Source: an uncultured Ruminococcus sp.
GTDB taxonomy: Bacteria; Bacillota; Clostridia; Oscillospirales; Acutalibacteraceae
Length of the DNA stretch: 19,312 nucleotides
Reading direction: 5' to 3'
Assembly (NCBI GenBank): GCA_902803585.1
Contig: CADCQO010000030.1
Coordinates: forward strand, 1-19,312
Shown: piece by piece, positions 14,346-19,312 of the stretch
Layout of the letters: each line of letters opens with the position of its first letter
Numbering within the stretch: position 1 is the stretch's first letter
Notes under the pieces: generated by a model
The model's database searches: none
What the model was told of the DNA's origin: nothing
Seen by the model: the letters and a program-made list of their open reading frames with translations, nothing else
Translations under genes and position numbers: made by a program

Positions 14346-14391
14346 TGATATAGGACATTCCTATATTTATCAATAGGAATATCCTATATCA
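14346..14391. promoter_or_regulatory. Tandem palindromic LysR-type operators upstream of cysK
   Basis: Two copies of a 15-base palindrome, ATAGGACATTCCTAT (14350-14364) and ATAGGAATATCCTAT (14373-14387), have centres 23 bases apart. Each fits T-N11-A. Together with flanking TGATA/TATCA bases they form a 19-base-arm inverted repeat with an eight-base loop and one mismatch. Relative to the predicted cysK start the centres are at about -64 and -87, as expected for LysR activator sites. The right copy overlaps the stop codon of cysE. There is no T-run in either direction, so a terminator is less likely. Confidence 0.6.
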
Positions 14392-15343
14392 TATAAAACC
14401 ATGTATCACCCAGCTCTACATCTCTGCGCTCAACAGGTTTGGATGAATCATAATTATATGTAAGTTCCTGACTTTTTACACTTACCTTTGCTCCTTCTGG
14501 AATAGAGGTAGTAATAAAAGCATTACCGCCAACAACGACACCATTACCTACCACCGTTTCGCCGCCAAGAATAGAAGCGCCTGAATAGATAGTAACATTA
14601 TCGCAGATGGTAGGATGTCTTTTCTTTCCACGAAGATTCTGACCACCTCTTGTAGAGAGTGCGCCAAGGGTAACCCCTTGATAAATTTTGACGTTATTGC
14701 CGATTTCGGTTGTTTCCCCAATAACGATACCTGTACCATGATCGATAAAAAAGTATTTGCCGATTGTTGTGCCGGGATGAATATCAATACCAGTCAGACT
14801 GTGGGCATATTCTGTCATAATACGAGGGATAAGCGGCACTCCCAACAAAAAAAGCTCATGTGCGATCCGATTGGTAAATATAGCAAATAATCCAGGATAG
14901 GTACAGATAATTTCCTCTTTGTTGGTAGCAGCAGGGTCTCCGTCATAAGCTGCTGTAATATCTGTGTCGATATATTCGCGAATTTTCGGTATCTGCTTCA
15001 AAAAATCAAAAGTAATTTTTTCAGAGGTCTGTGCAATAGTTTCCGGATCAGCCTCCTGATAATCGGCAGAATATTTCAGTACAATAGATATTTGCTTAAT
15101 CAGGTGGTAAATAATATCTTCAAGGATAATAGAAATATTATTTCTTACCGTATAGGTTTTGTAATTGCTGTTACGGTAATAGCCGGGATAAATAATCATT
15201 TTCAGTTTTTCCAGTATATCAATAACGATTGCCTTGTCAGGATAATCGAAAGTTTTTATTTCATCAATCACTCTCCCCTTTCCGTAATCTTCCATCAACA
15301 TTTCGGTTATCCCGTGAATGCGATCCTGTATGCTGTTTTGCAT
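14384..15343 (-). CDS. cysE: Serine O-acetyltransferase
   Basis: A 319-residue enzyme making O-acetylserine, the carbon acceptor for CysK. The C-terminal half is a left-handed beta-helix of hexapeptide repeats with the SAT signature: GIDIHPGTTIGKYFFIDHGT, then VIGETTEIGNNVKIYQGVT, including the conserved catalytic aspartate/histidine region. The N-terminal helical domain is long, matching the roughly 300-residue SAT type seen in clostridia and Bacteroidetes rather than the short B. subtilis form. AAAGGTG precedes ATG 15343. It has its own consensus promoter. The next gene is cysK, giving a complete two-step cysteine synthesis. Confidence 0.95.
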   Translation of the reverse strand: MQNSIQDRIHGITEMLMEDYGKGRVIDEIKTFDYPDKAIVIDILEKLKMIIYPGYYRNSNYKTYTVRNNISIILEDIIYHLIKQISIVLKYSADYQEADPETIAQTSEKITFDFLKQIPKIREYIDTDITAAYDGDPAATNKEEIICTYPGLFAIFTNRIAHELFLLGVPLIPRIMTEYAHSLTGIDIHPGTTIGKYFFIDHGTGIVIGETTEIGNNVKIYQGVTLGALSTRGGQNLRGKKRHPTICDNVTIYSGASILGGETVVGNGVVVGGNAFITTSIPEGAKVSVKSQELTYNYDSSKPVERRDVELGDTWFYMI

Positions 15344-15375
15344 AACACACCTTTCCCTTTCATACTTGAATTGTA

Positions 15376-15445
15376 GGCTTTTGGCGAATCAGGTTCAATC
15401 ATCTTGATTTTTTCAATATAAATGCTTTCATATCTGCCAAAAGGC
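15376..15445 (-). promoter_or_regulatory. Possible structured 5' leader of cysE
   Basis: The predicted transcript begins near 15448. GCCTTTTGGC (15445-15436), at its very start, can pair with GCCAAAAGCC (15385-15376) at 9 of 10 positions, closing a loop of about 50 bases. Inside are smaller hairpins such as AATCA/TGATT. No T-box, SAM or other known riboswitch core was recognised, and there is no Cys-coding leader peptide here. Confidence 0.3.
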
Positions 15446-15454
15446 TTGTGTATC

Positions 15455-15483
15455 ATTATAGCATTTCATTATTTTAGTGTCAA
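15455..15483 (-). promoter_or_regulatory. Sigma-A promoter of cysE (full consensus)
   Basis: On the minus strand TTGACA (15483-15478), a 17-base spacer and TATAAT (15460-15455) match consensus at all 12 positions, predicting a start near 15448. No copy of the ATAGGA-N3-TCCTAT box is seen upstream, unlike cysK. Confidence 0.88.
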
Positions 15484-15529
15484 TTAAAATATAAACTGCG
15501 CATAATGCACAAAAGCATCAGAAAAATAA

Positions 15530-15558
15530 TTGATTTTATCTCATACATGATTTATAAT
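15530..15558 (+). promoter_or_regulatory. Promoter of the VWA/MoxR gene pair
   Basis: TTGATT (15530-15535), a 17-base spacer and a perfect TATAAT (15553-15558) precede the VWA gene, with a start expected near 15565. It diverges from the cysE promoter in the same intergenic region. Confidence 0.65.
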
Positions 15559-15595
15559 GTAACGGGATCGTCAATTTATAAACAGGAGAGATGAT

Positions 15596-16912
15596 ATGAT
15601 GGAGGACAAAATAGAACAGTTGGCAGCGTCAATCATTAATTTTTCGCGGAGTCAGCTGATGGTAAATTTACGCTTTATGGATATGGCAATCAGTGGTCTG
15701 AAGATACGTCCAACAAAGTCGATTGACAGTATCTGTGTAAATGGTGACACAATATATTACTCGCCCAGATTCATCTTGAAAATATATAAACAATGTCAGA
15801 CCTTCCCTGCAAGAAAATATCTTCACACTTTACTTCATTGTGTACTCAGACATTTCTTTGTTAACCATCTTGTTGACCATAGAGTATGGAATATTGCCTG
15901 TGATTTAGCAGTTGAAAATATTTTGTTAGAACTGGAATTAGACTGTACGGAACTTGACGGTGACAGCAAAAGACGGAAAGAACTGCAAATTCTCAAAACA
16001 AAAATAAAATATTTTAATGCGGAACATATTTACAGGTATCTGCTTGATAACAATGAAAACCTTGATGCTTTTGAACCGCTGTTTTGTCAGGATAATCATG
16101 ACATATGGTATAATCCGGATATCATTACTGATAAAGATCAATATACAGCTGGCAGTATGGTACAAACACAGACAATGAAACAACTTGAAAAATTATGGCG
16201 TGATATTTCTGAAAAAATAGAGCTTGATCTGGAAAGCTTCTCCAGACAAAGGGGTAAAAAAAGCGGTTCGTTAATTCAAAATCTCAGGGCTGTGAACCGC
16301 GAGAGATATGACTACACCTCTTTTCTGAAAAAGTTTTCTGTTTATGGTGAAACCATGAAGATCAATGACGATGAATTTGATTACATTTTCTACACCTATG
16401 GTTTACAGCTTTATGAACGAATGCCATTGGTCGAACCTCTTGAGTATAAAGATGTAAAACGAATCAAAGAATTTGTTATCGCTATTGATACCTCATGCTC
16501 TGTAAAAGGAGAAACAGTACAAAAATTCGTTCAGAAAACTTATAATATTCTGAAACAGGAAGAGAATTTTTTTACAAAAATCAACCTGCACATCATTCAA
16601 TGTGATGCTGATATACAAGAACATGTTAAAATCACTACGCAGGAAGAGTTTGATGCCTATTTGAAAGATATGAAGATAAGGGGACTCGGCGGAACAGATT
16701 ATCGCCCTGTGTTCCAATTGGTAGATCAGCTGATAGAAGAGAAAGAATTTACTAATCTGAAAGGTATGATTTATTTTACAGACGGATGCGGCAAATTTCC
16801 CAGTCGCCAACCCAGCTATCAGACAGCTATTGTCTTTATCGATGATGAATATAACGACTACAACGTACCTGTATGGGCAATTAAACTTATACTGAGAAAA
16901 GAGGAAATATAA
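15596..16912 (+). CDS. VWA-like protein with N-terminal putative metallopeptidase-like domain (DUF2201 type)
   Basis: A 438-residue cytosolic protein. The N-terminal part contains YLHTLLHCVLRH (histidines 77, 81 and 86), resembling the zinc-binding helix of the DUF2201 metallopeptidase-like domain but lacking the glutamate of HExxH. The C-terminal part is a von Willebrand A-type domain with the MIDAS residues D298-T-S-C-S302, GGTD (365-368) and TDG (395-397). The downstream gene, overlapping by one base, is a MoxR-like AAA+ ATPase. Such pairs (compare RavA-ViaA) act as chaperone-like machines for maturation or metal insertion, but the client here is unknown. AGGAGAG lies upstream; ATG 15599 has the better eight-base spacing, so the true start may be one codon later. 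Confidence 0.87.
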   Translation: MMEDKIEQLAASIINFSRSQLMVNLRFMDMAISGLKIRPTKSIDSICVNGDTIYYSPRFILKIYKQCQTFPARKYLHTLLHCVLRHFFVNHLVDHRVWNIACDLAVENILLELELDCTELDGDSKRRKELQILKTKIKYFNAEHIYRYLLDNNENLDAFEPLFCQDNHDIWYNPDIITDKDQYTAGSMVQTQTMKQLEKLWRDISEKIELDLESFSRQRGKKSGSLIQNLRAVNRERYDYTSFLKKFSVYGETMKINDDEFDYIFYTYGLQLYERMPLVEPLEYKDVKRIKEFVIAIDTSCSVKGETVQKFVQKTYNILKQEENFFTKINLHIIQCDADIQEHVKITTQEEFDAYLKDMKIRGLGGTDYRPVFQLVDQLIEEKEFTNLKGMIYFTDGCGKFPSRQPSYQTAIVFIDDEYNDYNVPVWAIKLILRKEEI

Positions 16913-18417
16913 TGGACATCAAGGAAGCCAAAAAACAAATAAAAAATGCTATCACGGCATATTTTACAAAAGATGAAGACGGAGAATATATCGTACCCAT
17001 TGAAAAACAGCGGCCGGTTTTCCTGATGGGACCTCCTGGTATAGGCAAAACAGCCATTGTGGAACAGATTGCAGCCGAAATGGGTGTAGGACTTTTATCC
17101 TATTCCATGACGCATCATACAAGACAGAGTGCACTTGGACTGCCTTTTATTCAGCATAAAAACTATAAAGGCAAAGAATACGATATTTCTGAATATACTA
17201 TGAGTGAAATTATTGCCTCTATTTATGATCTGATGCAAGAAACAGGCATCGAAGAAGGTATTTTGTTTTTAGATGAAATCAATTGTGTTTCAGAAACGCT
17301 TGCACCTATCATGTTGCAGTTTTTGCAGTATAAGACTTTTGGCAGACATCGCGTTCCTGATGGCTGGATTGTTGTTACAGCCGGCAATCCTCCAGAATAT
17401 AATCGTTCTGTACGTGAATTTGACATCGTAACCTGGGACAGATTAAAGCGAATAGATGTAGAACCGGACTTTATCGTATGGAAGGAATACGCTTATGCCA
17501 AAGCAGTACATCCTGCAGTACTGACTTATCTGGAAACCAAAAAGTCTAATTTTTATCGTATAGAAAGCACAGTCGATGGTAAAACTTTTGTCACCGCCAG
17601 AGGCTGGGAAGATCTGAGTCAGATGATAAAACTGTATGAAATGCACGGCATACAGATAGATGAAAAACTGACTTCCCAGTATATACAGAATCCGGAAATA
17701 TCGCGCAATTTTGCCGGATATTATGACCTGTTCATTAAGTACAAGAGTGACTATCAGATAAACAAGATACTTGATGGAACGGTAGAACAAGATCTGTGCA
17801 TTCGAGCAAAAAATGCTGGTATAGATGAGCGAATGTCCTTGATTGGAATGCTGCTGGATACTGTAAGTATGTCTGCACGAGAAAGCAATGATGCTGAGGC
17901 CGTTTTAAAAGAGGTTGTTAATCTGATGAAAACATTCAAATCAAATATTTCTTCTGCTGACTGCGTTCCAAGTGAAATAATGGATACACTTATCGAAGAA
18001 CATCAACGCAAAATCATTAGTATGAAGAAATCGGGCAGTGTATCGTTGGATAAGATCGCACAATTGAAAAAAGTGCAAAAGATTATAGAACGATATCGTG
18101 TTCTGATTACAGGAGATGACAGTACAACTGCTTTCAAAAAAATAAAGGAAGATTTCAGCATCAGGAGAAATGAGCTCAATGTACTTATTCAGCATACACA
18201 GACACAACTTACCAATATGTTTCTGTTCCTTGAACAAGTCTTTGGAGAAGGTAATGAAATATTGATTGTCGTAACCGAATTAACCTCCAATATTCATACA
18301 GCAAACTTCATTGGGCAATACGGCGGATCAGAATACTTCAAGCATAATAAAGAACTGCTTTTCTATGAACGCCAGAAAGAACTGATTGCAAAGATTGAAG
18401 ATCTGGGAGATTTTTAA
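16912..18417 (+). CDS. MoxR-like AAA+ ATPase
   Basis: A 501-residue AAA+ protein with Walker A GPPGIGKT (40-47), Walker B ILFLDEIN (D121/E122) and sensor-1 asparagine in TAGNP (N159). The ATPase module fills about the first 300 residues. The rest is a helical, charged region with no recognised domain. MoxR ATPases work with VWA-domain partners, and that partner is encoded immediately upstream with a TAATG overlap. No link to sulfur metabolism is visible beyond sharing the divergent intergenic region with cysE. Confidence 0.9.
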   Translation: MDIKEAKKQIKNAITAYFTKDEDGEYIVPIEKQRPVFLMGPPGIGKTAIVEQIAAEMGVGLLSYSMTHHTRQSALGLPFIQHKNYKGKEYDISEYTMSEIIASIYDLMQETGIEEGILFLDEINCVSETLAPIMLQFLQYKTFGRHRVPDGWIVVTAGNPPEYNRSVREFDIVTWDRLKRIDVEPDFIVWKEYAYAKAVHPAVLTYLETKKSNFYRIESTVDGKTFVTARGWEDLSQMIKLYEMHGIQIDEKLTSQYIQNPEISRNFAGYYDLFIKYKSDYQINKILDGTVEQDLCIRAKNAGIDERMSLIGMLLDTVSMSARESNDAEAVLKEVVNLMKTFKSNISSADCVPSEIMDTLIEEHQRKIISMKKSGSVSLDKIAQLKKVQKIIERYRVLITGDDSTTAFKKIKEDFSIRRNELNVLIQHTQTQLTNMFLFLEQVFGEGNEILIVVTELTSNIHTANFIGQYGGSEYFKHNKELLFYERQKELIAKIEDLGDF

Positions 18418-18551
18418 CCCGAACAACAAGAAATCTTCCCCCCTTTTCTGATGATTGTTACAAACAGCCAAAGTATGCCGCAACTATTTTTGAATAATTT
18501 TGTTGTGACGATTATTACTTGCTGCAAAAAACAAAATCTGCAAAAGAAATA

Positions 18552-18580
18552 TTGATAATAAAAAAAACTTATGGTAGAAT
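18552..18580 (+). promoter_or_regulatory. Promoter of hisH
   Basis: TTGATA (18552-18557), a 17-base spacer and TAGAAT (18575-18580) stand about 30 bases before the hisH start. The rest of the gap after the AAA+ gene (18418-18551) shows no gene and no convincing terminator hairpin. Confidence 0.6.
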
Positions 18581-18613
18581 GATCGTATTATAAAAAGAAA
18601 TGAGTTGAAGAAT

Positions 18614-19234
18614 ATGATAGCCGTTATTGATTATGGAGCGGGTAATCTGCAAAGCGTTGTAAAAGCACTGCATTTCATTGGGTGTGATTGTACGATTACC
18701 AGCCGTAAAGATGAGCTGTTGAAAGCAGATGGTGCTATCCTGCCTGGCGTAGGCTCCTTTGCAGATGCTATGGATTGTATGAATCGTTCAGGTGCTGCCG
18801 AAGCGGTTCGCAGCTTCATTGACAGCGAAAAACCTTTGTTGGGCATTTGTTTGGGATTGCAGTTGTTATTTGATGGCAGTGATGAAAGTCCCGGTGTCAA
18901 AGGTCTTGGAATCCTTAAGGGTAGTATTACAAAAATTCCGAATGCAGATGGAACACTGAAAATTCCTCATATGGGCTGGAATTCTTTGGATATCTGTCAG
19001 CACAGCGGTATTTTCCAGAATATTCCCGAAGAAGCATACGTTTATTTTGTGCATTCTTACTTTTTGAGGGCTGACGATGAAAATATTGTCGCTGCAAGAA
19101 CACATTATGGTGTCGATATTGATGCTGCTGTTCAGTACCGCAATATTTTTGCAACACAGTTTCACCCTGAGAAAAGTGGTAAAGTAGGTTTGCAGCTATT
19201 GCATAACTTTGTAGAAATGACGGGGAGGAATTGA
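18614..19234 (+). CDS. hisH: Imidazole glycerol phosphate synthase, glutamine amidotransferase subunit
   Basis: A 206-residue class I glutamine amidotransferase that supplies ammonia to HisF in histidine biosynthesis. The N-terminus MIAVIDYGAGNLQSV is typical, the nucleophile is C79 in GICLGLQ, and the other triad residues are H184 and E186 in QFHPEKSGKVG. The oxyanion region is LPGVGSF. ATG 18614 was chosen over an upstream in-frame TTG at 18605 because it matches the family N-terminus; the ribosome site is weak in both cases. It has its own promoter and no other his gene is seen here, so either the rest of the pathway lies beyond the right edge or hisH is isolated. Confidence 0.95.
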   Translation: MIAVIDYGAGNLQSVVKALHFIGCDCTITSRKDELLKADGAILPGVGSFADAMDCMNRSGAAEAVRSFIDSEKPLLGICLGLQLLFDGSDESPGVKGLGILKGSITKIPNADGTLKIPHMGWNSLDICQHSGIFQNIPEEAYVYFVHSYFLRADDENIVAARTHYGVDIDAAVQYRNIFATQFHPEKSGKVGLQLLHNFVEMTGRN

Positions 19235-19312
19235 AAAAGACACATTCGGGATTTATGTGGCTGAATAATTACAGCAACAACATAACCAAGCAGGCTGTAA
19301 AAGATGCCTGTA
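19231..19312 (+). CDS. Start or fragment of an unidentified reading frame at the right edge (TnpB-like?)
   Basis: After hisH a reading frame is open to the window edge, beginning at TTG 19231 (GGAGG only two bases before) or ATG 19255. The visible residues (FMWLNNYSNNITKQAVKDAC) faintly resemble an N-terminal stretch of IS200/IS605-type TnpB proteins. If so, the true N-terminus is missing and this is a 5'-truncated remnant, because an in-frame stop lies about 30 bases upstream. It does not look like the start of HisF or HisA. Too little is visible to decide. Confidence 0.25.
   Translation, partial: MKKTHSGFMWLNNYSNNITKQAVKDAC

Noticed and set aside
14346..14391. The large inverted repeat after cysE as an intrinsic terminator
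   Set aside because: No T-run follows on either strand. Its internal 15-base palindromes and promoter-relative position fit regulator binding better.
15399..15431. Ten-codon frame MKAFILKKSR in the cysE 5' region as a fourth leader peptide
   Set aside because: No ribosome binding site and no Cys or regulatory codon bias.
15307..15456. 49-codon minus-strand frame (begins MIHKPFGRYE) overlapping the cysE start
   Set aside because: Its ATG lies inside the cysE -10 element, so it is not on the predicted transcript. Internal ATGs lack ribosome sites.
13090..15460. SAM riboswitch or T-box upstream of cysE, cysK or the methyltransferase operon
   Set aside because: I searched by eye for the T-box AGGGTGG-type motif and SAM-I core strings and did not see them. 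The Cys-coding leader frames explain the gaps better.
18418..18551. Terminator or small gene between the AAA+ ATPase and hisH
   Set aside because: Only weak AT-rich inverted matches (AATAAT/ATTATT) without a following T-run, and no frame with a ribosome site.
1..19312. CRISPR array, tRNA/rRNA genes, prophage or complete insertion sequence
   Set aside because: No regularly spaced direct repeats, no tRNA-like cloverleaf or CCA-end context, and no integrase or intact transposase was seen on either strand.

Overview
The window looks like chromosomal DNA of an anaerobic, moderately AT-rich low-GC Gram-positive, most likely a clostridial/Ruminococcus-type gut Firmicute. Reasons: strong AGGAGG-type ribosome binding sites, sigma-A promoters, tight TAATG/ATGA gene couplings, a ferredoxin-dependent 2-oxoacid oxidoreductase, and B. 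subtilis-like sulfur genes. The genus is inference. About 15.3 kb on the minus strand is one large sulfur amino acid region. The right end on the plus strand is unrelated: a VWA/MoxR pair, then hisH.

Read in the direction of transcription (right to left), the sulfur region starts with cysE (serine acetyltransferase) and cysK (O-acetylserine sulfhydrylase), each with its own good promoter. Next comes methyltransferase - metK - luxS - mccB - mccA - lysR - amidohydrolase. This set resembles the B. subtilis yrrT-mtnN-mccA-mccB operon. It would turn methionine into SAM, then S-adenosylhomocysteine, S-ribosylhomocysteine, homocysteine, cystathionine and finally cysteine. The S-adenosylhomocysteine nucleosidase is not in the window.

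A second minus-strand operon begins near 6575. It encodes a Cys-pair-rich small lipoprotein, a NitT/TauT-type ABC importer (binding protein, ATPase, permease), a four-subunit 2-oxoacid:ferredoxin oxidoreductase (gamma-delta-alpha-beta) and the start of a phenylacetate-CoA-ligase-like enzyme that runs off the left edge. Spacings are short or overlapping and no internal terminator was seen, so this appears to be one transcription unit linking import to oxidative CoA-ester chemistry.

The most interesting content is regulatory and was found by reading the gaps. There are three short unannotated leader peptides with good ribosome binding sites. (1) A 33-residue Met/Cys-rich peptide (MCMNICMCM) is followed by a strong intrinsic terminator, upstream of the lipoprotein/transporter/oxidoreductase operon. 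(2) A 41-residue peptide ends near a CCCMCC run and is followed by a terminator whose 5' arm is complementary in 10 of 11 bases to the last codons of the peptide, upstream of the methyltransferase-metK-luxS-mcc operon. (3) A 10-residue peptide ends in Cys, and its UGA stop is followed in frame by two more Cys codons, upstream of cysK. The first two have the layout of ribosome-mediated transcription attenuators that sense cysteine (and possibly methionine) charging. In addition, two copies of a palindrome ATAGGA-N3-TCCTAT (T-N11-A, LysR type) lie near -64 and -87 of the cysK promoter. A degenerate copy lies near -66 of the transporter promoter, suggesting that the LysR protein encoded in the cluster controls both. 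Together this looks like a two-layer (LysR activator plus Cys/Met attenuation) sulfur-limitation regulon that includes an unexpected oxidoreductase/CoA-ligase module.
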